From Hypsibius dujardini (lineage: Eukaryota > Tardigrada > Eutardigrada > Parachela > Hypsibiidae), in contig LRSR01014754.1 in NCBI GenBank assembly GCA_001579985.1, forward strand, positions 1 through 64,000: a stretch of DNA of 64,000 nucleotides. Reading direction: 5' to 3'. A program made the translations under genes and the position numbers. Position 1 is the stretch's first letter, and every line of letters begins with the position of its first letter. Below the pieces are notes generated by a model. That model searched no databases. It was not told the origin of the DNA and was given only the letters and a program-made list of their open reading frames with translations. Below are positions 35,120-47,568 of this stretch, one piece after another.

Positions 35120-38100
35120 TTAAACGACAAAGCGAAAGAGCAATAGAAAAAAACTAACTTTGAATGAAACCAAAAGATGCCCAAGCAAATGACTTGATTG
35201 GCCGCCGACTACCATCCCAATTTGTTTGGTATTGGATTGACCATCGGAGATTGCTCCATTCTCTTCATTTGGCGTAATTGCAGTAAACGAATTGGCTTTG
35301 ATTGTGTCAGTCGTGAATGCCGTTGTTCCTAGAATCGTTAAATCGTTGAGGTCTGAGCTAGCAGTAGTGGTTCCCCCCGGCAAAGAGGACATCGTTTGAT
35401 TGGTCTTTGTTGACATCCATTCTGCCGCAAACAAGGATGACGGCTGAATTTCTCGGGTACTGATAGATGGTTTCCAGAGCCCTGTCGGCGACACATGTAA
35501 GTTTCCTTTAGATGTCACTATCACAGACAAATATTTGCAATATCTATAATTTTACGAAATATATTTTTACGTACGCGTCGCTTTTGATAGTGGCATCAAC
35601 TGGTCCAGTGTTGACTGGGAAGATGTGGTCATTGTAAACTGGGGTAACGCAGTGATGGCTGTGGATGTGTGCACTGCTATCAAATATGAAGGGTCAATTT
35701 CAAGTTTTGGCGGTCGAGTCACTGCGCTTCCGCATTTATCCCAGAGCATAATTTTATTTCATTCATGCAATCCGATAAACTATTGATTTTTGACTTAGAA
35801 ATTAACATTGGGGTGGAGGAAGGCACAAAATGTCAATCATGATTTCTTAGTCACTCAAGGATTATTTACCTTTATCGAAGTTTAAGGTCTCATTTTTCAT
35901 TTTTAACAGCCACTCATAATATTAAAATTTTTGAATGAGATTCACACATTTTTTTGACTTTTTAAAAATATTTTTTTTGGACGTGGTTTCCTACGCGCCT
36001 TTTGCCCGTTGGTGCGTGACTCAATCCTCGAACACCTCAAATTGGCCGGAGACCGAAAACATAAACTGTTAATTTCTAAGCATGCCAACACCACTACGGC
36101 CAGATGTTTAACGTGGAGGCACGGAGGCAACTGCTCCTGCCAAATTAATTTGAAGGGTTGCGGCGGGGGTGGGGAGAAAATTCTAATTGTTATAACCCCC
36201 CCCCCCTATAATATATTTGGAGTGTGCCACAACAGCATTACTCCAACAACTAGAGTAACTCCACCCCTTTAAGCCCAATTACCCCCACAGTATGCTATTC
36301 CAATATTTATAGCTCATAACCTTCGCGACAGGGCCTCAAAAAGTTAATCGCTGTCTCGTATTGCCGTATGAGCATGTGCCAAAATTCGCAACTGAAAATT
36401 ATTACAAACATTGTCTCATAACTTGCTAAGTTTCAATTTTTCGACTGCATTTTACTATCCCTAATGTGTGTTCTTGCACTTACATTCTACGGATACATTT
36501 GCTACAGAATGGTCTCCTGAAGGTTGAGTAAATGGCGCGACGTTAGAAGTTGGTGACTTGGCAGTGGTTCCAAATCCGGGACCTGAAATTAGGGCACGTG
36601 TTGGTGACATAAGAAAAGCTGTAATAGCCCTTAATTTTATGTATTCCGGTATATGAACTTACAAACGGTCGGAAAGTTAAGTTGCCCCGGAAATGTATTA
36701 AACGTAACTTTTTTCGCACCACATGTGATATAACGTGTTACGTCAGGGAGGCGAGCATCTTGAAGCCAGAACGCTAGTGAACTTAAATCACAGCAGTCAC
36801 ATTTGTCGGAGGCGGCGCAAAATGCCCTCGCCGATGATTGCAGATAAAGGGATTTCAGTGCAGTCGCACTCAAACTGTCCAGGAAGCAGCGGGGAATGCT
36901 TTGGAGGCTGTTATAACTCAGTGACACGGTCGAGGTCTGTTCGAGTTTGAACGTTTTTTCGGAGCAGATCCATCGGTTTGCAGCCAGCTGCAATCTGTCT
37001 AGGTTAAGTTTCTGAAATGAGAAATACATGTCAGGCAGCGCTTACGCATTGTTTCGTTCATAGAGGTGGAGACTTCATTTCTGGGTAATCTAAAAAGTTT
37101 GTCAGAGTGCGCTCGTTAAGCAGGGTGAAAGACGATTCATTTTAATGACGAATGATTATCCACTTAGTTGCCATAACTGTATATTTTTTTTCGGCTGATC
37201 TTGACGGCAGAGGACTAAGGGTAGATTATTGTGATGAGCGATGTGGTTCAAATATAAGCATTCTGTTCCAAGTTTGTAGCGCGTTGTAGAAAAGCACCAC
37301 TCACTTTGAGTAATTTTGCTGCATCATGGAGTAGCTGCACGAGCGCTGCAACGAGTGTGTCTGCAAGCGAGAGGCGTAAGTCAGTCGTGTGTGTTACAAA
37401 CTTCCTTTTTCTTTATCTCTGTTTCTCTCGGTTGCTTCCTCGTTTCTACGGTCAATAGGGTTGATTGAGCCCGGTTATGTGTAAGTGAGGAGCCCATCTC
37501 GGGAACCCATCCTGGTCTTTTCGTGAGTCTCTGGATATCATACAGGACTATGGAAGATCACGTGATCTAAAAAAATCTTGCCCAGTGAGCTCGAGGCTGG
37601 CACCGCCATCTCATCTGAGTTCTTCCCCGTTAGTCTTCTGCCTATCGCGCCGTCAGCTTTCAGCCGTGTTCCAGACTTCCGATTTTTTGGGTCATTTTTT
37701 GGGAGTGTTCTACAGCGCGCAACGCTAACATTTCCTCAATTTTGAAGTTTCGCCAAAAAAAATTATTAGAACTTTCGCTTTAAAATTTAAAAACCAAAAT
37801 AAATATAAATAAATAAATTGGGCCAGATTCCAAAAGAATTGCGGATCATTTTGCCAACACTTCTTTTGCCGCCTTCAGCATACCAGCCATTTCTTTGTCT
37901 TTCTGCTCTGCCAGTCGAGGTTTAAAATATCCGTTGGCTAAGAAATCCATCGGAAACACTTCAGGCGAGTTGATCAACCATCGTCCTTCGTGAAATACTA
38001 GATCCTGGGAGCATCAAGCTAGCCATAGACGGGTTTATTGGTGTGATAGCAAATACCATCCATGTGGAGGGTCATTTTGTGAAAATATTTTTCGTACAAC

Positions 38101-39705
38101 TGCATGTTGTTTATAAGCATCATCGGACTTAGAATTATCTCGATAATGTACCGCAGCGTTCAGTTTAGCTTTTGGTTCCACAACATACAAGAGGGATGAT
38201 CCTCCCCAGCCATAGCCTGCTGCGTACATCCGCTGCTGGGGATAGCTCGGCGACTTACGGAAAACCGGTGCGTCATCTCTGTGGTTTTCGGTGTTTTTTG
38301 AGTCGCTGTAGTATTCAGATTGGCCATTGCTATAACCCATTGTGAGCATCACTTCATCCGTCGTGAAAACCTCACTCATACTGGCTATCGGCAATCAAAT
38401 CATAGAACGGGAACTCTCAGACGGCATTGCAAGATGGCGCGCTGGGTGAGAAAATGTACTTTATTTTTCTTGATCTTCTTCTTCTCCAACGACAAATTAT
38501 TGCATGACACCTGCACGTCGTGCCATCTCCATATTCGGCAGGGGAATTTCCGAAGCAAGCATATCTTTCTTTTCCGGACCTCGCGAGGATTGCAATTTTT
38601 TGCTGGACGCTTCGTCTCTCATTATCTGCTGATTGCTTGATTTTCGATGCCATTGTTGGTGTTTCTGATGACGTGAGATAATCCTTTGGGAAACGCTTGA
38701 GCTCCCCTTTTTCAACGCACCGAACATAACACGAGATAGCCAGTTAAGAGCACCAAGGGCCGAAATTCGACCTTTTAGTTTCGACAAAAATCCCAAATGT
38801 CTGGTATTGTCTCTTTCTATACTTAATTTCTTGTCAGGAAAAAATTAACGAGGACTCGATCGGTTGCGTATAGTTCACACAGTCCCAATTCAAAGTTGAG
38901 CAAATTTTAGTGTTAAACCCTGTAATTGCGAAAACAGGAAATTCGCAACTATTGTGTAAAAAAAGCTCATGTGAATCGCAGCAAAATTGGTGCGGTCACA
39001 CGATGCTTTTCTGTCTGTCTGTCTGTCTGTCTGTCTGGAAGTCTGTCTGTCTGTCTGTCTGTTTGGAAGTCATACAGTACATACCTCTAAACTCCCTGCT
39101 ATGGGTCTCAAAAAATCCCAATCCATAGATTTGATTGCTCCTAAGCTAATATGGAGTTCCGACAACATGGCCGGAGAACCAACGGGCACGAGGCTCTGAA
39201 AGATGAATTTGTCCAGTACGCTGATCCCCACATTGTCCAATCGAAGGATCTTCAAACGTGGAAAGCCTGCCAAGTCATCGTGTTCGAAGTGAAGAAGCTT
39301 CACGGAAGCCATGATGATCGTCGTCAGGTGCGCTCTCACGTGCTTAAAGAATCTGCCCATGGGAAAACGCGGGCTTGTGTCCTGAGTGTTGAACAGCTCA
39401 AGACGGACGGACCGTAAGGAGGGTGTTGTTGGTATGGAGGTACCCTCTTTGTTGCGTAATATTCCATATGTGATGTCAAGGTGAATGATGTCTGGACGAA
39501 TACGGGAGACGTTAAAGTTGTCCGGAATTAGGTATCTCTCGGCTTGAGTCTTGCACTCAAGTACCACGCTCGCTTGCGCCCCAACACCATGAACGGCATT
39601 GCGGCATTTCGGATGGGGTATCTGTAAATTGTCTGCAATTGCTCTGGTGAATCCCAGTAGCAGCATCATCACGGCTAGCAGACAGCTTTGTGATCCTCGT
39701 TGCAT
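35120..39705 (-). CDS. LRR ectodomain gene, copy D, complete in four exons
   Basis: Exons 39085-39705, 36663-37011, 36484-36582 and 35120-35517 join in phase (621+349+99+398 nt) to about 488 residues. Signal peptide MQRGSQSCLLAVMMLLLGF, LRRs, then a cap with [16 protein letters not shown] and YITCG. A Thr/Ser/Pro stalk is extended by about 27 residues compared with copy C, and the end is hydrophobic (LLVSFKVSFFLLLFRFVV). Splice sites equal those of copy C. It appears intact. Intron 1 (about 2.1 kb) holds a mariner-like element and a CTGT tract. It is probably a surface-tethered recognition or adhesion protein. The specific role is unknown. Confidence 0.8.
37713..38920 (-). mobile_element. mariner-like transposon in intron 1 of LRR copy D
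   Basis: About 1.2 kb, starting CAGCGCGCAACGCTAACATT after TA at the same intron position as in C and B. Transposase relics on the minus strand include VFTTDEVMLTMGYSNGQSEY and LKGRISALGALNWLSRVM. It is slightly longer than its relatives because it keeps a central segment they lack. Inactive. Confidence 0.75.
39005..39065. repeat. CTGT microsatellite, LRR copy D intron 1
   Basis: Two (CTGT) runs separated by GGAAG, about 20 bases from the exon 1 donor. This is the shortest version of the tract shared by the LRR copies. Confidence 0.85.
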
Positions 39706-40740
39706 GTCAAAGCACCTCGTGAAGGTCGTTTTGCCTATTCAACTGGTTGCGAAATATTATGACATCCACAAGAACAGAAGGAAAAAATGCAATTCATCAC
39801 CAAAATATTGATTTAAGTTTAAATTATGGATGGTTGTATATCCAGAATACGGTTTATTAACAGACTTGAAACTGGAACCGGTACAGTGCAGTTGTATTTT
39901 GAGTTTGAAAGTAGCAGAGAGTAGCGGCATAATCAAAGTGTATTAAACCAACATCGATAGTGCCGACGGCGAGGTGATTAGAATTCGTGCAAATGTGTTA
40001 TTTTAAGACCTATCAAATTGGCTCGTGATGAAACGCTGAGAACAGTGCCGCACACGGTGGCGACCCGAAGTGTGGTTTCTCCGCATAGCGAGGGCAGTAC
40101 AAGACGTTTGCCAAACCTTACCTAAGCAGGCGTGTGGACAATTCATCTGGAGATCCCATGTCAATAGGGTGCGCCTTGGCGAGTAACTAATATTTCCGCT
40201 GTGAAACGTCATAGATTGACATATCTTCGATTTTTATTTTGAAAAAATAATAACAGAACGAAAATGGTTGATAGAAGGCGCTCCAAATGTAATCATTAAG
40301 CCTCTCGTTGATTCTTAAAACGTTCACATGTCGACTCCATGAACAGCACAATCAGTGATTCAAACATCAAAAGGCAAAATCTAGACACTTAATTAATGCC
40401 ATTGCAGGAATGATTACAGTGAAAGAAGTGCTCAAAACACAACGTAGCCTAGCGCTACGCGCAGGTCAGAATATTCGTTTTTAGAAATGCTGAGATAGAG
40501 TGTTGAACTCAAAATTCTCCTCTCCTTCGAAATGAGACGGACGGGTCTTCAAAACGGTATTTCGCTGGTACACTTCACATTCAAGGTCGTTATGCAAAAC
40601 TCAATCCTCAGGCCTTCCGTGCGAGTGACTTCCACATCCTCAATCCGTAGACGTCAAAAATAAAATGGAACGGTATTAATTTGAACGGACCGCCCTTTAG
40701 CCGCGTTCAGCAGTGCCTGTTTCTGGTACATCAACCACGA
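39706..40740. repeat. duplicated 5' flank of the LRR genes
   Basis: This upstream block recurs at 27723-28407 plus 29368-29660 (split by the Harbinger-like element) and, with an internal gap of about 300 bp, at 13793-14470. Shared blocks include TGTATATCCAGAATACG and GTGCCGACGGCGA. It probably contains the promoters, but I see no convincing TATA box. Confidence 0.7.
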
Positions 40741-40749
40741 GTCGATGAC

Positions 40750-42120
40750 CATGGTGTTCCACAAGCACACGTGACATGATGATAGTAGATAAAAAAGCGT
40801 TGCTTTCTCGATTTCTGTTTCACGGAGCTGCTTTCTCTTACCTATTTCACTATGAGCCTGGCTATTTTTCGAGAGGAAAATATTACTGTCTCGCTTTTTA
40901 CGTCAGACTTCTAGCTCTCTGTATGACAACGACATGATACTTCAACTGATGATATGGTAATTTGATGGTGACAATGCCGTTCAATTAATCCACACGGATA
41001 AATCCGGGCATGACTCGGAAACAAGAATGTTATTTTTGTGTGGACAAACTACCTGCAACATCGAGAGAGGAGAATCTGTCAGTCGGAAAAGAAAGACCGA
41101 GACCCTTACGAATCCTCTTTACATTCGCTTTGTTCGTTATGGAATCATTGGCGTCACTACAAAGTCGGCTGTGCAAATAAACGAAATGTCGTTCACGTTT
41201 TCGTTTACACTTGAGAATGAAACTCATCTTGACAAAGTGATCTTTACTTTGGCCGATGAAGCCGCGAAGAATTGTATTCAGCTGGGATTGTATGGTAGAA
41301 GAGCAAACTCGATCGAGATGGTGTTTGCATTTTATGCCGTAGTCTGGTTTGGTTCGGTGACGAGGTGAAATTAGGCAAGTAAGTATTCACGGAGAAAGAT
41401 TTTTCACGCAAATTGCATAGCATAGAGAGAAATATTATAACCAAAATTGTCAAATCAGTGACGGGACTGTGTAATAGGTGGAGGTATCCGAAGGGTTGAT
41501 CTCAGGGACGATGACGGTGTCAGACTCGCGTCCGCTGGTCAAGGTGTTCCGCAAGGGTGATAATTCACCTTGAATTAATGGACGGCGTTCAAAGATTCAT
41601 GGGAAAACTTTAATAATCGTCTTGAATGTTCTGGATTACTCATACACACGACGAGACAGTCAACGAAAGTTTATTAACGTTGGCAACTGACTTCTTTAGC
41701 CATCACTTACTCTGCAATCTGGTTTGGGCACCGTGAAGACTGATTCTGCCGAAAATATTATGTGGACGAAGCTCCAACACACAACACGCTACTGACACCG
41801 AACAGAGTACTAACTACCAATACGAAGATCAGGGAGATAGGTCACTCTTGCCTCTCTCCCTCAACTCAATTTAGGCCTTTATGATACCCTGTCATGTTTA
41901 TTGTAAATTTGTGTAAACCTTGGCATTGAAAATGGCAAGCTTAAGCACGCACTGGTTGTAATACTTATCCGGAATGCTAAGAGGTCCCACTCAGATTCGT
42001 TATTAGCAACAACGCTTTCATGCTCATTACAAATGGCATGACGAGTAGACGGATGTGCCATAGCCATGTCATCCGTTCGACTGGCGGTACCGGATATTCG
42101 GCTGGGCTCAACTCTCCCGT
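40750..42120. other. no convincing gene
   Basis: A plus-strand frame near 41027-41368 lacks an ATG at its start, a domain or splice support. Nothing else is recognised. Confidence 0.35.
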
Positions 42121-42130
42121 GAGCCCATTT

Positions 42131-43116
42131 TCATCGATAGCATGTGACGACCTTTCTCACGCCTTCTTGAAACATCTTGCTGCTAGCCCAGAAGAATATC
42201 TATCAAACAAAAGGTCATGAAATATATAGGCTACGGATACTCCTCAAAACAATCTCTCGCTTACCGGATTGACGGCATTGTAACTATTTCCCAACCATCA
42301 AACAAACAATTGGGACGTGAAACTTCTCGCAAACTCTTTAGAAAAAAAGGCGTTTACAATGATGAACGGATAGATGGTGCAACAGTGCCAAATAAACGAT
42401 ACAAACAACATCCACGAAATTTCGAGTCGCCTCTGCAAGGCTCGACTGGATTTCTTCTCCTGATAGGTAATCCATGTCTTAATTAGAACTATAAAATAGC
42501 TCACGCCCATGATAACCGTTGGAACGTAATACGCAAAAGTCGTGTACACATTAATGGCCACATCACTCTTCCCGGTCCGAGCGAATGAACACGCAGCGGT
42601 GTAGACATTCCGCCGCATGACCAAACCGATTTTGAGGGCAGGAAAAATGTTGATTATAACAATGGGAAACCAAGGTAGGACGATTAAACAGATAGTCGCT
42701 CGTTCTGTGGTGAGGAAGTTAAAGTGACGAGGGAAGATCGTAGCGACTACGCGATGGAGGGCGAGGACACTTGCAGAGTACATACTGGCCGCGTAGGTAA
42801 AGTACCCAAAGATGCCTTGGTAAAGGCAGAAGTCTTTGGCTAATGGGTAGGCCATGGTGAGGTAGACGGGGATGGTCGCAGTGGGAACTTGGATAATGGA
42901 GGCGTAGATGTCGATGAGAATACAGTGAATGATCAGGGCTCGACTTTGGAATTGTCGAAGGGGTCTATGGATGACCATTGCAATGAGAAGGATGATGTTA
43001 GCTAAGGCTCCGAAGGTGTTGGTCGCCAGGACTCCAAAAATCCACCAAAAAAGCTGGACATCCTTACGGGTGTTTTCAACTGAAAATGTGCGATTAATGA
43101 ACGACGTGTTGTTCAT
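42131..43116 (-). CDS. rhodopsin-type GPCR, two exons, with an in-frame TGA in TM7
   Basis: Exon 1 (42265-43116) encodes a short N-terminus with two N-glycosylation sites (NNTS, NRTF) and TM1-TM6. TM1 reads FGALANIILLIAMVI. TM3 ends VLALHRVVATIFP, with HRV in place of DRY. TM5 is YYVPTVIMGVSYFIVLI and TM6 ISWMLFVSFIWHCCTIYPFI. The frame then meets TGA (42298-42300) and continues WLGNSYNAVNP up to a GTAAGC donor. Exon 2 (42131-42199, acceptor TTTGATAG) continues in phase as IFFWASSKMFQEGVRKVVTC, completing NPIFFW (for NPxxY) and helix 8. Without the TGA it would be about 305 residues. The receptor is either inactivated by one substitution (TGG to TGA would restore Trp) or the base is polymorphic or an error. 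Ligand unknown. Confidence 0.75.
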
Positions 43117-43149
43117 GTTGGATGGGCTTTTGGATGAGGTCGGAAAAAG

Positions 43150-45240
43150 TTAATGCAATTTGTCGCAAAAGTCTAAAAAGAATTCGACGTCATTAGTCTT
43201 TTATCTCTTTCAGAATATAGCGAGGGGATTGAAGATTGAGTACTGCTGGATTTCATTTTGATTCTGTTTATATGTTACGAAAATGAATGGGGAATTAGCG
43301 GAAAGCTCCCTCTTTACACACAGCCGTGGGAAGACTACAATACAAAAACGAAGCGTCTTTATGTCCTTATATTCTTAGCATCGAGCCTTCTCGACCGTCA
43401 TCAAATGGCTGTGGGTTGATCTTCATTTGAGGGGGTCGTGAAATGAGATCCTTTCTTTCAAGTCAAGTTTGACGCATCCAATGCATCTACGGTATAAACA
43501 AAAGCCGAATTAAACTGGATATTATGAGCCGGTACAATAGCGAAACAGTCCGTAAAAGCTAAGGTTGAAGGACTAGACATGACATATTTCAATTGTGTTC
43601 AGCTCGTGAGTTACGTTAGCCCCGGAGGATAAGTAATTGTATCTTTTTTTGAGATTGCGCATAACATCTGAACACCTGACTATTTTAGCTTGTGAATAAA
43701 GCGCAGTATTTCAAAGCACCGACAATATAATAAAAAGCAATATCGTCTACACTTAAAAGCGACACTGGCATGGGATGACACGTGTGGTGTTAGGTCTATC
43801 TACCGGACATTGGATAATTAACAATTTTATTAGACTGAAAGTAGAGATAGATAGAAAAGAAAACTGGAAGAAAGGAAAGAGGAAGTACAACTGCTTCTAA
43901 AACTATTAACACACATGAGTAAAGTGTTAACTATAGAAATGATAATAAAAAACACATACATCAGAATTACATACAAGTAATTAGCTGTAACAGCAAAATA
44001 GAATTAATAGGGTAGATAGAGTTAACTAACTAAGCAAGGTACTAGTGAGTCAAATAACTGTAATATTTGGATATGAGGACTTATTGGGCGTGGTCCAACA
44101 GTAGGTTTTTCATTTCCGGAATATGGAAAAAGTTGACCGAGTAGTACAAACAGCACATAACATCAGGTCGTCACACGTCCATCTTAATTCTCACCATCTG
44201 CACTGTACAGTAATTATACGTGGTTGTTTCCGGAGGGAAGAATAATGTCTGGTGGTTGCCGAAAGAATTGGATTCCCTCAAGGGTTGAAGAGACGAAAAA
44301 ACAATCCTTGTCCTTTAATTTTTCAGCTATTTGTCTTTGCATTTTTCATTGCGTAATATGAATAAAAATTGTGACAATCTAGAAAGATAAAAGTGCAAAA
44401 TGTAAGTACTAGTACGGATAACTAGATTTCAGTAATTTGAGTTCCGTGGAAATTGCCAAAAATCCCTTCTCCCCGAAGCAACTTGGGAGCTTGCATGTAT
44501 TGCGGAAAATTGAATTTTCAAGACAAGTGCAAGTGAGGATTACTGGGCAAATGAAAGAACAGACAGGCGAAAAAATATTTTGAGTATTTACGCCAACGCA
44601 TTAGTATTTTACTGTAACGGGGTGACGCGGCGCCTGTTATTCACGCTCACAAATTTTCTCACTGTCTTGACGAACTTTACAGCGTTCTGAAAGTCAATCG
44701 CAAACAAATTTTGTATTGTTTTGCACAATTTCAGCTGTATTATGGTGCACCAGCGATTGTACCGTATATCGGTCACTGAATGAGTCGCAGAAAAAAAAAT
44801 TGCAATGTTTTAGCAAAATGATTAGTCATGCACAACCATAATCTGAATATAATCTGCGAGTACTTCCACTGCACTAGTATGCGGGGGGAGGAGGCTTAAA
44901 TGGTCGTTTAATATAAGTAGTCTAACTGGCCGTTATACTGACAAGGTGACTGTGAGTCGAAGTTTCAATCCTGCAAATCTGCCTTTCCATCATCGTTTGT
45001 CGATGGATGCCTCTGCCTGCTGGTCCACAGTAAAGTTGCCACTCAAAGTATACGTACGCAACAACTCTATCGAGTATCAATTCGTTTTATGAAGGCCAAG
45101 GCCCACAACGTAGAAGCGCTTGAATGATTTTTACGGTCTGACAAAACTTGCAAACTTCATAGACACCAACAAGATTCGGAATGGAAATGAGTTTGAAGAT
45201 TTGGGAACGAAAGACCCATTCCATCTAGCGGTGTAACCGA
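43150..45240. other. no recognisable gene
   Basis: AT-rich intergenic DNA with purine-rich tracts near 43840-43890. No long frames or terminal repeats were recognised. Confidence 0.4.
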
Positions 45241-45249
45241 TGAGTCTCC

Positions 45250-46499
45250 TTGTCGGAATTTAGAGCTAGCCCTTCGCATTTATTCGCGTTCACGAGCGGA
45301 AAATGAGTCAACAAAGAATTTGATGATATCACCATTATCACTGGAAATTTTCCTCGCCCTAGCTTACGTCGGTGCAAACGAGACAACCTGGCTCGAGATT
45401 GGAAATGTCCTCGGACTAAATGCCGTTTGTACTAACGAATGAATTTCTGAAGAAATACGGGAGATAAGGAAAGAGTTGGAGAACTAACAGTTCTGCTCAG
45501 CTAATGCCGTGTTACTGGATGCGAGTGTTGTATTAGAGCCGAATTACCGGACGACGATTCAGAACTTTTTTGAAGCGGACGTTGTGACCGTGGACTTTGA
45601 TGAAGATTTTGAAAGCGCGGTTAAACCAGTTTGCCCAAGAAAATACCATGGGCAAAATCGTCTACCTCCTGGAGGAAGATGTTTCTCTGTTAAGCACCGT
45701 GCTGGCTGTCCGCCTTTCGCTCAAATGGTCTATCTTGCTGCGTTAGATTCACCTTCTAGTCAGACGACTTTCGTTTGTATCTGAAGTCAAGCTTTTTGTC
45801 TGGGCACCTCTATTGGCCGATTCGCGCCCGCTGTGGCAGTCGTCGTTGGTATCACGCGGCTCATCATTTTTCAGTTTTAAGTGTCCCTAAAAAAAACGGG
45901 GTTTTAGAGAGACGTCCATCCCAAGAACGGTTTTTTGAGGGATGTCTCTAAAAAAACGTGTCCTCCAAGAAAACGATTACGGACGAGCATAGTCTTATAG
46001 CCAACGCGATTGATTTGAAATTCGACTGGCACACAGTTTGACTGCAGCAAGACAGACAGGAAGCCCTTCACACTGGCAGGTGGAGGGGTAATACCAGTCG
46101 ACAAGATGAATATATATGAAAAATATAGCTACGTCAAATCTAAAGAGCTAAGTGGAGCAGCGATCCTTGAGATTTCGCATCGGCAAAATGTTTGGAGCGC
46201 TGTTTATGTTCTGCCCAGTCTCAAGGACCCCGAAATAGATTCTGGGATTGCGCTGAATTAACTGATCAGTTTCCTTCAGCAGCAACTTTGAGCGCAGCTT
46301 TGGGGAGAGTTTATGTCTGTAAATTCGTGCCGGTACAGATTCCGAAAATCGTGGTAGAAGATACAACATGGAAGAAATCTAGGCTGAAATGGGCATGATA
46401 AATGCATGTTTGACAGATAAGGCGGAATTCAAAGGAATATCAAAAACGTCAGAATTGCGCATAGCTAACGTCAAACAGAAGGTTTTATTTGGTCAGCGT
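45250..46499 (+). pseudogene. serpin pseudogene
   Basis: Serpin blocks follow in order: helix A (NLELALRIYSRS), then ISPLSLEIFLALAYVGANET, where serpins read SPLSISxALxxxxLGAxG(N)T. Next are CSANAVLLDASVVLEPNYR, FFEADVVTVDFDE, FAQENTMGKIVYLLEE and VDKMNIYEKYSYVKSKEL. Then come NVWSAVYVLPSLKDPE, VPVQIPKIVVEDTTW and LAEMGMINACLTDKAEF. The reading frame changes more than once, at least two TGA/TAA codons interrupt it, and about 290 bp of unrelated DNA separates the two halves. It stops before the reactive-centre loop. The order over about 300 codons leaves little doubt about the family. An intact serpin would inhibit serine proteases. Confidence 0.8.
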
Positions 46500-46639
46500 T
46501 AGGGTGGGGAGTATGTAGTCTTTTGCATAATATTATGAGAAAACAATAAATAAGCTTAGCTAGTAGCAAAACGTGACAAACGGATAAAAATTTAACCAAG
46601 CAATCATAAGGCTGGAGGCCAACAAAAGGCCAACCGATA

Positions 46640-46720
46640 ACCAAACAAACAGATGGACAGACAAACATACAGACATACATACATACAGACAGACAGACAG
46701 ACAGACAGACATACAGAGAT

Positions 46721-46765
<45 letters not shown>

Positions 46766-46766
46766 A
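46640..46766. repeat. ACAG microsatellite
   Basis: About 125 bp of (ACAG)n with ATAC interruptions, the complement of the CTGT tracts in the LRR introns. Cys/Leu/Ser-rich minus-strand frames over it are artefacts. Confidence 0.9.
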
Positions 46767-47496
46767 AGACAGACAGAACAATCTTGCTCTCTCTCTGGCC
46801 ATTTCAAATGTTCAAGGCTACTTTTCTTTCAGACTTGAATGAATACAGAACGGAAGCAGCAGCGACCACTGTCCTTAGCATGGAAGGCATGGCCAACACA
46901 AAAAGAGGGAACATTCATCTAGAAGTTTTCTTAACCGGCCTTTTCTCTTTCTTATTCGCAATAGCATAGTGAAATCGATATTATTCTTGGGAGTAGTTCT
47001 AAACCCACTCTGAAATAACTAGGGATCCTTACCATGTAGGTATTTCGACCAAAATTGAAAGATGTATTTCATCACACGAATACAGATTTTATCATAAAAA
47101 CGAGAACTCGAATAAAATTATGTCACGATGCGGCATGCACGGTTCCATGATGTCAAGCTTAATACACAATACAATACTACGCATAAAGACCAATTGCTGA
47201 TATGTCCCCACGTCACCGCATTGTAGTTGTATTCACTATACATAACAAGGACCCCACAAGATGTAACATTTCATTGATCCTACGTTTTACCCTGTCACAA
47301 GCTCAGGGTTGAGGTCTTACGCAACCATGATACGCTACGTGGACTTGCAGGATGAAGTCATAACTTAACCCCTCAATGTTCTCCACCATTTCATTTTCAT
47401 TTTGAACTTTCTCTTTTTCAGTTGGTGATGGAAACCACCAAATAAGTAAATGGCCTCTTCGAGGTAATCAACGAAACAACCTTACGCGAAATGCAA

Positions 47497-47505
47497 TATA
47501 AAAGG
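47497..47505 (+). promoter_or_regulatory. TATA box for the PH-like gene
   Basis: TATAAAAGG stands 72 bases before the ATG at 47569, at a suitable distance for a start site near 47528 and a short 5' leader. Confidence 0.6.
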
Positions 47506-47568
47506 AGGGATGAAGGCACTGTTTGAGACAGTTAACTTAAGGGAACCTTTTCTTATTTCACCCTAGCT

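Noticed and set aside
41027-41368. 113-codon plus-strand frame
   Set aside because: Begins with TTG, no recognisable domain, and an antisense frame overlaps it. Probably chance.
46471-46838. Cys/Leu-rich minus-strand and Arg/Gln/Thr-rich plus-strand frames
   Set aside because: Translations of the ACAG microsatellite.
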